A DNA stretch of 33,279 nucleotides from the NCBI GenBank assembly GCA_024690605.1, contig JAILOV010000017.1, forward strand, positions 1 through 33,279. Direction: 5' to 3'. This DNA comes from Lachnospiraceae bacterium. Its GTDB lineage: Bacteria > Bacillota > Clostridia > Lachnospirales > Lachnospiraceae. The notes beneath the pieces were generated by a model. The model searched no databases. It was not told where the DNA came from and saw nothing but the letters and a program-made list of their open reading frames with translations. The translations under genes were made by a program, and so were the position numbers. Within the stretch, counting starts at the first letter, position 1, and each line of letters opens with the position of its first letter. Shown here piece by piece: positions 22,386 to 30,183 of this stretch.

Positions 22386-22834
22386 CAACAGGGATCTGTG
22401 GTACCACCATCCGCGTTCACGCGTTGAAGAGCACGTCGCGGGTCATCGGTGCGCTTTCTCTCGGGGATCATGCCGCCGAACTGGAAAAGGCCGGCGACAC
22501 GGAGGATGTGGAAAAGCTTGGGAAAGAATTGCCCATTATGCTGGAGGATTACAGAAAACTGGCAGCCGCTCTGGAGCCTCTTCACGAGGAAGAGGAGATC
22601 GATCCCGAGGATGATACGAGGCCGCTGATATCGGATGAGTATCTGAAGGAAGCCTATACGGCGCTCGCGGAATTCTGCGCGTCCTATGACTTTGACTCGG
22701 TGACGCATGTGGTGGAATCGCTGCGCGCATACAGAATGCCGGAAGATGAAGTGACACGATATGACCTGCTGGTCAAAGCGGTGGATAATTTTGATTATGA
22801 TCTCATACCCGGAATACTGAACAGGGGGGAATGA
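22379..22834 (+). pseudogene. Remnant: Hpt phosphotransfer domain end of a lost kinase
   Basis: The frame contains TIRVHALKSTSRVIGALSLG, the Hpt signature around the phosphorylatable His (H-A-L-K-S), and continues for about 150 residues as an acidic helical tail (ASYDFDSVTHVVESLRAY). In intact genes the Hpt is preceded by kinase and receiver domains. Here the frame breaks off about 30 bases before the motif and meets the promoter of the opposite-strand gene; ATG 22379 has no ribosome site. It is therefore the 3' end of a truncated hybrid kinase or phosphorelay protein. Residual expression of the Hpt module alone cannot be excluded. Confidence 0.7.
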
Positions 22835-22837
22835 TAG

Positions 22838-23207
22838 ATGACGACCAAGGTATTGGTGATAAGCCGCGGCTCCGGTTTTATGATGGACGCTCTGGATTCC
22901 AATCTTAAGGAAAGCGGTTTTGAGACCGTCCACGCGGAACCTGCGATAAAAAGCATTGCAAAGGTACGACGGTCGCGGCTATCCCGATGGTTTAAAAGGT
23001 GATGAGATTCCGGAAGAAGCAAGGATCATCGCAGTCGCGGACGCCTATGACGCAATGACCAGCCACAGGAGTTATCGGGACATCATTCCGCAGGACCACG
23101 TTAAGAGTGAGATCGAAAAGGGCATGGGTACGCAGTTTGATGAGCGGTTCGCACGGATCATGCTCGAAATGATCGCGGAGGATACGGCGTATACCATGCA
23201 TGAATGA
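22838..23207 (+). pseudogene. Remnant: response regulator/HD-GYP gene with internal deletion
   Basis: ATG 22838 begins KVLVISRGSGFMMDALDSNL, a receiver-domain start, and follows the Hpt stop by three bases. After about 40 residues the reading shifts: from about 22955 another frame reads QRYDGRGYPDGLKGDEIP and ADAYDAMTSHRSYRDIIP, the C-terminal half of an HD-GYP cyclic-di-GMP phosphodiesterase. The first frame stops at 23002. The rest of the receiver, the linker and the catalytic HD dyad are missing, so a deletion of several hundred bases with a frameshift has destroyed the gene. Confidence 0.82.
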
Positions 23208-23243
23208 CGCGCCGATGCGGCCTGTTTCGGTATTTTTTTTCGG

Positions 23244-23272
23244 TTCACAAGCTGTCATGGATTTGATATAAT
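23244..23272 (+). promoter_or_regulatory. Promoter of the SDR gene
   Basis: TTCACA (23244-23249), 17 bases, TATAAT (23267-23272), 47 bases before the start codon. Confidence 0.7.
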
Positions 23273-23319
23273 GAACAGGCTTGCATAACACCCACGGTAT
23301 TCTCAGAAAGGAGACTGAC

Positions 23320-24108
23320 ATGGATCTGAAATTGAAGGACAAGGTTGTTCTCGTCACAGGTGGCACCGGGGGCATCGGTACGGCCATCGTCAAGGGCTTT
23401 CTGGCGGAAGGCGCCAAGGTCGCGTTTTCTTCGACAAGCCAGGCGAAGATCGACGCGCTGATCCCCACGCTGGGCGCGGCTGACGGACAGGTCGCCGGCT
23501 TTGTCGCGGACATGACAAAAGAAGAGGACATCAAGGCCTATGTTGATGCCGCCGTGAAGAAGTTCGGAACGGTGGATGTCGTGGTGCCGAACGCCGGCTA
23601 TGAAGGGAAGGCACATCCCGTGCAGGACATGACGCTGGATCTCTTCCAGGACACCTATATGATGAATGTATTCTCCGTTATGCTGATGATGAAATACACG
23701 GCGCCCATCCTCGCCGCCAAGAAATCCGGCGCGGTCGTCGTGGTCGCTTCTGCCGCCGCTTATGAGCCTACGGCAGGCAACAGCGCCTATGTTTCCTCCA
23801 AGTATGCGGTGGCCGGTCTCACCAAGTGCGTCGCGCTCGAGCTCGGCCCGGTCGGTGTCAATGTCAACTATGTGTGCCCCGGCCCGGTCGACACGCCGAT
23901 GATGGTCCGCATCGAAAAGGATTTCTTCGGAGATTCCATGACCCACGAAGAGGCGATGGAAAAGCTTGCCGGCGCGTATGCCATGGACAAGCGCTATGCC
24001 AAGCCGGAAGAGGTCGCAAACGCGGTGCTCTATCTCGCTTCCGAGGTTTCCGCACATACAGCCGGTATGGGCATGCATGTCGATTCCAAGGTGGGACCGA
24101 CCTCCTGA
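23320..24108 (+). CDS. Short-chain dehydrogenase/reductase (SDR)
   Basis: 262 residues from ATG 23320, preceded by AAAGGAG. VVLVTGGTGGIGTAIVKGF is the cofactor loop; VVPNAGYEGKAH has P-N-A-G in place of N-N-A-G; VVASAAAYEPTAGNSAYVSSK provides catalytic Ser and Y-x-x-x-K; NYVCPGPVDTPMM is the P-G motif; and AVLYLASEVSAHTAGMGMHVD the usual C-terminal G-x-x-x-x-V-D. Closest in feel to FabG or hydroxysteroid-type SDRs; the substrate is not predictable. Very G+C-biased third positions suggest good expression. A single-gene unit with its own promoter and terminator. Confidence 0.92.
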   Translation: MDLKLKDKVVLVTGGTGGIGTAIVKGFLAEGAKVAFSSTSQAKIDALIPTLGAADGQVAGFVADMTKEEDIKAYVDAAVKKFGTVDVVVPNAGYEGKAHPVQDMTLDLFQDTYMMNVFSVMLMMKYTAPILAAKKSGAVVVVASAAAYEPTAGNSAYVSSKYAVAGLTKCVALELGPVGVNVNYVCPGPVDTPMMVRIEKDFFGDSMTHEEAMEKLAGAYAMDKRYAKPEEVANAVLYLASEVSAHTAGMGMHVDSKVGPTS

Positions 24109-24140
24109 ACAGAACCGGAACAGATCAAAATCGGAACAGA

Positions 24141-24172
24141 ACGGACTGCCTTTTCGGCAGTCCGTTTTTTTA
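24141..24172 (+). terminator. Intrinsic terminator after the SDR gene
   Basis: ACGGACTGCC and GGCAGTCCGT form a perfect 10-bp stem with a TTTTC loop, followed by a long T-run. It isolates the iron operon that starts next. Confidence 0.92.
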
Positions 24173-24186
24173 TTTTTAAAAAGCCC

Positions 24187-24215
24187 TTGACATGTTAGCA
24201 TAGGCTAAATATAAT
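24187..24215 (+). promoter_or_regulatory. Consensus promoter of the feo operon
   Basis: TTGACA (24187-24192), 17 bases, TATAAT (24210-24215). The spacer is almost entirely filled by the first DtxR-type operator. Confidence 0.92.
24195..24208 (+). promoter_or_regulatory. DtxR-type operator 1 (between -35 and -10)
   Basis: TTAGC-ATAG-GCTAA, a perfect 5-4-5 inverted repeat, resembling the TTAGG/CCTAA-like boxes of iron-dependent DtxR-family repressors. Its position between the promoter boxes would block polymerase. Confidence 0.78.
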
Positions 24216-24224
24216 GACTGTTGG

Positions 24225-24238
24225 TTAGTATTTGCTAA
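24225..24238 (+). promoter_or_regulatory. DtxR-type operator 2, also a terminator-like hairpin
   Basis: TTAGT-ATTT-GCTAA, extended to GGTTAG/CTAACC (24223-24240). Directly after comes a run of six T (24242-24247), so in the transcript this can fold as a 6-bp hairpin followed by a U-run. It starts 30 bases after operator 1. Confidence 0.7.
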
Positions 24239-24258
24239 CCGTTTTTTAAGGCTTCGAG

Positions 24259-24272
24259 TTAGCATATGCAAA
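24259..24272 (+). promoter_or_regulatory. DtxR-type operator 3 (in the leader)
   Basis: TTAGC-ATAT-GCAAA, one mismatch from the inverted repeat, beginning 34 bases after operator 2 and about 28 bases before feoA. About three helical turns separate successive sites. Confidence 0.6.
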
Positions 24273-24299
24273 TAATGCGAAAATGAAAGGCAGAGAAAC

Positions 24300-24512
24300 A
24301 TGAATCTGAATGATGCGGAGATCGGAAAGGAATATGAGATCACAGCAGTGGACACCGGCGGAGACGAGGAGATCGAGCAGTTCCTGTTCTCTCTGGGATG
24401 CTACAGCGGAGAAAAGATCACGGTCGTCGATAAGACCAGAAACCTGGTGGTGTCCATCAAGGATGCGCGCTATAACATCGATCCGGAGCTTGGCGCAGCG
24501 ATCGCGATATAG
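24300..24512 (+). CDS. feoA: FeoA, ferrous iron transport accessory protein (first copy)
   Basis: 70 residues, the size of FeoA, an SH3-like beta-barrel that works on the cytoplasmic side of FeoB. Typical features are EITAVDTGGDEEIEQFLFSLG (the conserved L-x-x-L-G of the family) with the following G-E-K-I-T-V-V-D strand and the ending ARYNIDPELGAAIAI (the I-D-x-x-L-A-x-x-I motif). First gene of the unit behind the triple operator, 105 bases upstream of feoB. Confidence 0.9.
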   Translation: MNLNDAEIGKEYEITAVDTGGDEEIEQFLFSLGCYSGEKITVVDKTRNLVVSIKDARYNIDPELGAAIAI

Positions 24513-24617
24513 GATCCGCATGTCGATGAGTGAACAAAGCCGGTTACGAAGCGTACTTTCGCGGAGGGCCCGGCATATATCGCACGATAAGTGCTCATAA
24601 AAGGAGGAAGGAAGAAA

Positions 24618-26612
24618 ATGAGAATCGCACTGACCGGAAATCCCAACAGCGGGAAGACGACGATGTACAACGCGCTGACGGGAAGAAGCGAGAAGATCGG
24701 CAACTGGGCCGGCGTGACGGTGGACCGCAAGGAAAGCCGCATCAAGGACAAGTACAACGGCAGCGGCAAGGAATTGATCGCTGTTGACCTGCCCGGCGCC
24801 TATTCCATGTCGCCCTTCACGTCGGAGGAGAGCATCACCAGCAGCTATGTGAAGAATGAGCGCCCGGATGCGATCATCAACATCGTGGATGCCACGAACT
24901 TAAGCAGAAGCCTGTTCTTCACGACGCAGCTCCTGGAACTGGGAATTCCCGTCGTGGTGGCACTCAACAAGAGTGATGTCAATGACAAAAAGGGAAATAA
25001 GATCGATGCGGAGAAGCTCTCTCAGAAGCTTGGCTGTCCCGTTATCTACACCGTGTCCACATCGGATAAGGGTATCATGGAAGTGGTCAGCGCGGCGGCC
25101 GCTCTGGAAGGTAAAGGGCAGAAGGCACCTTATCATCAGGGAAATGTGGATCTGCAGAGCAAGGAGGCTGTCGAAGCAGCGGACCGCAAACGCTTTGAAT
25201 TCGTGAACGGGATCGTGAAGGAAACCGAGGACAGAAAGGTCCTCACGAAGGACCGGAACGCAGGAGATACGATCGATAAGATCGTCACGAACCCGATCCT
25301 GGGCATCCTGATCTTTGCCGGCATCATGTATCTTGTCTTCTACATCAGCCAGACGACCGTCGGCACGTGGCTTGCCGATATCCTGGCCGGCTGGATCGAT
25401 ACTTTTAAGGAATGGGCAGGAGAGCAGCTTGGCGACGCCAATCCGCTCCTGTACGCGCTGCTGATCGACGGCATCATCGGCGGTGTCGGCGCGGTTGTCG
25501 GTTTCCTGCCGCTGGTCATGGTGATGTATTTCCTGATCGCGCTGCTGGAAGATTGCGGTTACATGGCCAGAGCGACGGTCGTGCTCGATCCGATCTTTAA
25601 GAAGGTGGGGCTCTCCGGCAAGTCGGTCATTCCGATGATCATCGGCACCGGCTGCGGCATTCCCGCGATCATGGCCTGCCGGACGATCAGGAATGAGAGA
25701 GAGCGCAGATCCACCGCGATGCTCGCGACCTTCATGCCCTGCGGCGCGAAGCTCCCGGTCATCGCGCTCTTTGCCGGTGCGTTTTTCCCGGAATCCAGAT
25801 GGGTCAGTTTCGTCTGCTATATGCTGGGCATTGTCCTGATCCTGTTGGGCGCTCTGCTCATCAAGGCGATCACGGGCATGAAGTATCGCAAGAGCTTCTT
25901 CATCATCGAGCTCCCTGAATACAAGGTGCCCAGTCTCCTCTTTGCATTAAGGAGCATGCTGGAGCGCGGCAAAGCTTATATCATCAAGGCGGGAACCATC
26001 ATCCTTGTCTGCAACACCGTTGTGCAGATCATGCAGACTTTCAACTGGCAGTTCCAGGCGATCGAAGAAGGAATGGAAGACACCTCGATCCTTGCGAGTA
26101 TCGCGGGTCCGTTCTCCTGGCTGCTGGTCCCTGTCGTGGGGATCGCCTCCTGGCAGCTGGCGGCAGCGGCGATCACAGGCTTTATCGCCAAAGAAAATGT
26201 TGTGGGAACGATCGCAACGGTTTACGCGATCTCGAATCTCATTGATACGGAAGAACTGGAACTGATCGGCGAAGGCAATGCCGTCGCGGTGGCCATGGGG
26301 ATCACCAGGGTTGCGGCTCTCGCCTATCTGATGTTCAACCTTTATACGCCTCCGTGCTTCGCGGCACTGGGTGCCATGAACTCCGAGATGAAATCGGCGA
26401 AATGGCTGTGGGGTGCGATCGGTCTCCAGCTTGCCACCGGTTTTACGGTCGGCTTCCTGGTCTATCAGTTCGGCACGCTCTTCACGACCGGTTCTCTGGG
26501 CGTCGGCTTTGTTCCCGGGCTGATCGCGATCGCCTGCTTCGCGGGTGTCATCGTCTGGTGCATCAAGAGCAATCAGAAGAAGATCGCTGCGGAGTATCAG
26601 CTGTCCGCGTAA
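24618..26612 (+). CDS. feoB: FeoB, Fe(II) transporter with G-protein domain (first copy)
   Basis: 664 residues from ATG 24618 (AAGGAGGAAGGAAG upstream). The cytoplasmic G domain has G1 GNPNSGKT (7-14), Thr34 for G2, G3 DLPG (57-60) and G4 NKSD (117-120). The membrane half carries two gate regions: GTGCGIPAIMACRTI with the conserved Cys of the first Gate motif and FMPCGAKLPVIALFAGAFF of the second, the classical FeoB signatures. It imports Fe(II) across the inner membrane. Its partners FeoA, the Cys-rich protein and the DtxR boxes all agree. Confidence 0.96.
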   Translation: MRIALTGNPNSGKTTMYNALTGRSEKIGNWAGVTVDRKESRIKDKYNGSGKELIAVDLPGAYSMSPFTSEESITSSYVKNERPDAIINIVDATNLSRSLFFTTQLLELGIPVVVALNKSDVNDKKGNKIDAEKLSQKLGCPVIYTVSTSDKGIMEVVSAAAALEGKGQKAPYHQGNVDLQSKEAVEAADRKRFEFVNGIVKETEDRKVLTKDRNAGDTIDKIVTNPILGILIFAGIMYLVFYISQTTVGTWLADILAGWIDTFKEWAGEQLGDANPLLYALLIDGIIGGVGAVVGFLPLVMVMYFLIALLEDCGYMARATVVLDPIFKKVGLSGKSVIPMIIGTGCGIPAIMACRTIRNERERRSTAMLATFMPCGAKLPVIALFAGAFFPESRWVSFVCYMLGIVLILLGALLIKAITGMKYRKSFFIIELPEYKVPSLLFALRSMLERGKAYIIKAGTIILVCNTVVQIMQTFNWQFQAIEEGMEDTSILASIAGPFSWLLVPVVGIASWQLAAAAITGFIAKENVVGTIATVYAISNLIDTEELELIGEGNAVAVAMGITRVAALAYLMFNLYTPPCFAALGAMNSEMKSAKWLWGAIGLQLATGFTVGFLVYQFGTLFTTGSLGVGFVPGLIAIACFAGVIVWCIKSNQKKIAAEYQLSA

Positions 26613-26632
26613 CAGCAGAAAAGGGGTGGATG

Positions 26633-26827
26633 ATGGGCGCATTGCTTTCCGATATCGTCATTATGACAGTTCTTCTCCTCCTTTTATCGGGGGCGTGCGC
26701 CTATATCTACAAAGAAAAGAAGCGGGGCAGCCACTGCATCGGCTGCCCCATGGCCGGGAGCTGTCCGAGGAAGAACATCGGCTGCACACAGTCTGTCAGC
26801 GCAAAAGGCCAGATCACGCGTAACTGA
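26633..26827 (+). CDS. FeoB-associated Cys-rich membrane protein
   Basis: 64 residues: one N-terminal membrane helix (about 4-26, IVIMTVLLLLLSGACAYIY), a KEKKRG stop-transfer and a Cys tail with C35-x-x-C38, C44 and C51 (HCIGCPMAG, SCPRKNIGC). This is the pattern of the small FeoB-associated proteins of Bacillota, believed to replace FeoC in these lineages and perhaps to bind iron. ATG 26630 is an equally close alternative start; AAGGGG precedes both. It follows feoB by 20 bases. Confidence 0.85.
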   Translation: MGALLSDIVIMTVLLLLLSGACAYIYKEKKRGSHCIGCPMAGSCPRKNIGCTQSVSAKGQITRN

Positions 26828-26873
26828 TTATTTATCAGATCGATCCTCACGGATCAATCAGGAGCATTCCGTC

Positions 26874-27233
26874 ATGGTTTCCAACATCATCATTATCGTC
26901 ATTCTTGCGGTCGCGCTGTTCTTCGCGATCAAAAGCACCGTTGCGCATTTTAAGGGGCAGGGAGCCTGCTGCGGAGGCGGCGGTTCGGATGTAAAGACAA
27001 AACCGCGAAAGCTGGATACGGTCATGGCGCAGAAGGTGATGCGGATCGACGGAATGCATTGTGAGCACTGCTATACGCGGGTGCAGAATGTGCTGAATTC
27101 CATCGACGGCATCAGTGCCCGGGTGATCGGCAGCAGGAAACTGGCAGTCATCAAATACGGTAAAGAAGTGAGCGATGACACGCTCGTTAAGGCAGTGACC
27201 GATCTCGGATATGAGGTCAGATCCATACAGTGA
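26874..27233 (+). CDS. Membrane-anchored HMA heavy-metal-binding protein
   Basis: 119 residues in two parts. Residues 1-38 are a membrane helix (IIIIVILAVALFFAIKSTV) and a C32-C33-G-G-G-G segment like those of FeoB-associated proteins; residues 52-119 are a complete HMA domain with the metal motif G-M-H-C63-E-H-C66 and the ferredoxin-like ending VTDLGYEV. HMA domains bind soft or transition metals such as Cu(I). The fusion suggests a membrane-bound metallochaperone serving the feo unit or the P-type ATPase further down. Which metal is unknown. Confidence 0.85.
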   Translation: MVSNIIIIVILAVALFFAIKSTVAHFKGQGACCGGGGSDVKTKPRKLDTVMAQKVMRIDGMHCEHCYTRVQNVLNSIDGISARVIGSRKLAVIKYGKEVSDDTLVKAVTDLGYEVRSIQ

Positions 27234-27299
27234 GCATCCGCAGTCGTGTTCAGGGGTGAGGATCCCGGTGATCGCGGCGATGCGGGGGAAGGAGAAAAC

Positions 27300-27527
27300 G
27301 TGAGTTTAAGTGAAGTAAGACCGGACAAAGAAGCAAAGATTCAGTCGATCAAGGGAGACGAGCGTTTCCGGAGCAGGATCACATCGATCGGGATCACACC
27401 GGGCTGTAAACTGACGGTGATCCGGAATGACAAAAACCGCCCGATGCTGGTGTACACGAGGGATACCATGATCGCACTAAACAGGAAAGAATGCAGTCAG
27501 ATCGAAGTGACGGAGGTGAGCGCATGA
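27300..27527 (+). CDS. feoA: FeoA (second copy)
   Basis: 75 residues from GTG 27300, chosen because GGGGAAGGAG stands just before it. It has the FeoA core AKIQSIKGDERFRSRITSIG, then GITPGCKLTVIRNDKNRPM and IALNRKECSQIEV. It diverges strongly from the first FeoA, so this is not a recent duplicate. The last bases overlap the second feoB (ATGA), as in coupled feoAB pairs. Confidence 0.87.
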   Translation: MSLSEVRPDKEAKIQSIKGDERFRSRITSIGITPGCKLTVIRNDKNRPMLVYTRDTMIALNRKECSQIEVTEVSA

Positions 27528-29536
27528 CAGCAACGATAGCACTGCTCGGACAGCCCAATTCGGGGAAATCAACGATCTTTAATGCGCTGACGGGACTCAG
27601 GCAGCATGTGGGCAACTGGCCGGGCAAAACGGTTGAAAAGAAAGAGGGAACCTTTTCGCGCAACGGAAAGGAATACGCGGTGGCGGATCTCCCAGGATCC
27701 TACAGTCTGACCGCAAATTCCGATGAGGAGGTGATCACCCGCGATTTCATCGCTTCCGGCAAGGCGGATGTCGTCTGCATTCTGGCGGACAGTTCGCAGC
27801 TGGAGAGAAGCCTGTATATGATGGCAGACTACGCCGGCGTCAACGTACCGAGCTTCCTGGTGCTGAACATGGCCGATGTGGCGGCGGAGCAGGGAAAGAC
27901 GATCGATGTGAAGGCATTGGAGGAGAGACTTGGCATCCCGGTCGTTCAGCTTTCCGCGACGGACAACAAAAAGTACGACGCATTTTATGCCGCCATGGAC
28001 CGAGCGATCCGTGATAAGAGTGTGATCAATGTTGCCGGATTGGATGCCGAGTTTCAAAAGATCGAGGGTTATCAGGAGCTTAAGGGACTGATCCCCGAGG
28101 AGAGCGCAAAGAAGTATTCTTCCATGTGGCTTTCCGTCAAAGCGATCGAGAATGACAAACCGGTTGTCACGGAACTGAAAAGGACGCTGTCTCTGGAAGC
28201 CGGGGAAAAGCTGGATCAGATCCGTCGCGCTGCGGGTGGTGCGCTGGCGACCGGGAACAGCAAGTTCGCATGGATCGACGAGCTGCTCGAAGGGATCCGG
28301 AAGGAGAAGAAGGAAGAGGTATCGCTGGGGAAACTGGACAGGATCTATCTGCATCCCACCTGGGGAAAACCGGCGGTCATCCTGACGATTCTGCTGGGAC
28401 TCATCGGTTCCTTTATTCCGGCGCTCCCCCTGATGGGCGTCGGTATGGCGTTCGGTGCACTGAAAACCCCTGTGGGCGCGGCATTGGCTTCTGCGGGCGT
28501 CAGCGATATCCTGATCACCCTGATCTGCAACGTGGTGATCCAGTCCTTTGCCTATATCTTCCAGATGCTGGGATTCGTGTTCGGTGTGCTTCTGGTGTTC
28601 GGCCTGCTGGAGGAGGTCGGCGTCATGGCACGCGTGTCCTATGTGTTTGACAACTCCATGGCAAAACTCGGTCTGCAGGGTAAATCCGTGATGCCGTTCC
28701 TGGTGAGCTTCGGCTGCACCATGGGCGGTGCTGCCGGCGCGCGTGTGATCGACAACTGGGGACAGAAGGTGCTGACGATCGCGCTCGCCTGGGCGGTTCC
28801 CTGCGGCGCTGCGTGGTCCGTCATCCCGATGCTCTCGACACTATTCTTCGGCCCCGGAGCGGTGCTGGTGATCATCGCGATCCTGGGAACCATGCTCCTC
28901 CATATGTGGATCACGGCGAAGATCTTCGGAAGAACACTGGTAAAAACAGAAGACCGTTACGGGATGATCATGGAGCTTCCGCCGTATCACAGACCGAAGT
29001 GGGGCGCACTTCTCCGCTATGTCCTGGGGCGCACAAAGGACACGTTTCTGCGGGTTTCCAAGGTGGTCCTGCTCGTTTGTGCTCTGTTCTGGCTGCTTTC
29101 CTATTCCTTTGTGCCGGGCACGGATCCGGTCCTCTATCGTGTCGGCAAAGCGATCGAACCGGTCACCAAGGTGTTTGGTATGGGTTGGCAGCTCTTTATG
29201 GCGTTCATCGCGTCTTCTGTCGGCAAGGAGGGTGCGCTCGGCGTGATCAGTGCGCTGTTTACGGACGGGTCCTTCTACGGGGCATTCAGTGATGCCATGA
29301 GCGGTGCCGGTACGGCGTCCAATCTGAGCGAGCTGCTGCTGGCCAATGTCAGCAGACCGGAAGCGTTGGCCTTCATCTTTGCGATCACCTTTAACATGCC
29401 CTGCGTGGTCGCCCTTGCCGCCACATATCAGGAAACGGCATCAGCGAAATGGACGGCAAAGATCGCGGCATACTACACCGTGGGTGCACTGGTGCTTTCG
29501 ACGATCGTTTATCACATCGGCCTGCTGATCTGGTAA
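27524..29536 (+). CDS. feoB: FeoB (second copy, different type)
   Basis: 670 residues. G domain: G1 GQPNSGKS (9-16), G3 DLPG (55-58), G4 as NMAD (115-118) rather than NKxD, and SATDN as G5. The membrane gates differ from copy 1: VSFGCTMGGAAGARVID in place of the C-G-x-P-A motif and WAVPCGAAWSVIPMLS in place of the F-M-P-C-G-A motif. It therefore belongs to another FeoB branch and may differ in metal preference or regulation; some second FeoBs transport manganese. Coupled to feoA copy 2. Confidence 0.93.
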   Translation: MTATIALLGQPNSGKSTIFNALTGLRQHVGNWPGKTVEKKEGTFSRNGKEYAVADLPGSYSLTANSDEEVITRDFIASGKADVVCILADSSQLERSLYMMADYAGVNVPSFLVLNMADVAAEQGKTIDVKALEERLGIPVVQLSATDNKKYDAFYAAMDRAIRDKSVINVAGLDAEFQKIEGYQELKGLIPEESAKKYSSMWLSVKAIENDKPVVTELKRTLSLEAGEKLDQIRRAAGGALATGNSKFAWIDELLEGIRKEKKEEVSLGKLDRIYLHPTWGKPAVILTILLGLIGSFIPALPLMGVGMAFGALKTPVGAALASAGVSDILITLICNVVIQSFAYIFQMLGFVFGVLLVFGLLEEVGVMARVSYVFDNSMAKLGLQGKSVMPFLVSFGCTMGGAAGARVIDNWGQKVLTIALAWAVPCGAAWSVIPMLSTLFFGPGAVLVIIAILGTMLLHMWITAKIFGRTLVKTEDRYGMIMELPPYHRPKWGALLRYVLGRTKDTFLRVSKVVLLVCALFWLLSYSFVPGTDPVLYRVGKAIEPVTKVFGMGWQLFMAFIASSVGKEGALGVISALFTDGSFYGAFSDAMSGAGTASNLSELLLANVSRPEALAFIFAITFNMPCVVALAATYQETASAKWTAKIAAYYTVGALVLSTIVYHIGLLIW

Positions 29537-29542
29537 TGCGTG

Positions 29543-29827
29543 ATGGACAACAGGCTGAACAGACTGATGGAACTGTTAAAGGACGGTCACGCAAGGACCG
29601 TCCCCATGCTGGCGGAGGAACTGGATACCGACATCCCCGGTGTGCTCCGGCTGATCGAATATCTTGAGCACATCGGCATGATCCGCCGGGTGATCGGGAA
29701 TCAGGTGAACTGTCACGGCTGCAGCGGATGCACGGCCGGCAGCGGCGGCAAGATGTGTTCCGGTTGCCTGCCGGAGGGAGGCTTCAAGAACATGGGACAG
29801 ATGTGGGAAGTGATCGTGCAGGGGTGA
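29543..29827 (+). CDS. FeoC-like winged-helix protein with Cys cluster
   Basis: 94 residues. Residues 1-52 look like a small winged helix (VPMLAEELDTDIPGVLRLIE, YLEHIGMIRRV) as in FeoC. A Cys block follows: C57-x-x-C60-x-x-C63 and C72-x-x-C75 (CHGCSGC, CSGCLPEGG). FeoC of enterobacteria has a four-Cys loop that binds a [4Fe-4S] cluster; this has five. It lies 6 bases after feoB copy 2. It is likely an iron- or oxygen-sensing partner of that FeoB; the GTG at 29540 would add one residue. Confidence 0.75.
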   Translation: MDNRLNRLMELLKDGHARTVPMLAEELDTDIPGVLRLIEYLEHIGMIRRVIGNQVNCHGCSGCTAGSGGKMCSGCLPEGGFKNMGQMWEVIVQG

Positions 29828-29897
29828 TACTTCGGGATGTAAAAGCAGAAACGAGATCGATGCTTTTGGCAGTTAAACAGATAAGGAGGGAATCGTT

Positions 29898-30152
29898 ATG
29901 GGTTGGAAAAACTTAGGTGTCTTTGCACTGGGGACGCTGTTCGGACTGGAGGGGATCAAACTCCTGTCCTCGAAGGATGCGAAGAAGGTCTATACGCATT
30001 GCACCGCGGGTGTGCTGAGAGCAAAGGATTCCGTGTTGGATCAGGTTGCGGTCCTGCAGGAGAACTGCTCCGATATCTACGCGGAGGCGAAGGAGATCAA
30101 CGAAGAAAGGGCGGCGAAAGACAGGGAAGAAGCGGATGATCCCGTTCAGTGA
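29898..30152 (+). CDS. DUF6110-like small protein
   Basis: 84 residues. It begins with a hydrophobic segment (VFALGTLFGLEGIKLL) and continues SSKDAKKVYTHCTAGVLRAKD, then a charged helix ending EINEERAAKDREEADD. I associate this pattern with DUF6110, found beside P-type ATPases in Bacillota; this is from memory and not certain. AAGGAGG precedes the ATG. Its position directly before the ATPase (32 bases) fits an accessory role. Confidence 0.65.
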   Translation: MGWKNLGVFALGTLFGLEGIKLLSSKDAKKVYTHCTAGVLRAKDSVLDQVAVLQENCSDIYAEAKEINEERAAKDREEADDPVQ

Positions 30153-30183
30153 ATAGTTGTATCAGGGATTCGGTGAAACAGAT

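Noticed and set aside
22395..22410. T-box-like GGTGGTACCAC on the minus strand upstream of the PEP-type gene
   Set aside because: It lies upstream of the promoter, not in the transcript, and the same bases encode the start of the Hpt remnant on the plus strand. No specifier stem is present. The resemblance is chance.
23245..24201. Minus-strand open frame of 318 codons opposite the SDR gene
   Set aside because: It is a shadow of a strongly biased SDR coding sequence and runs through the terminator and the SDR promoter.
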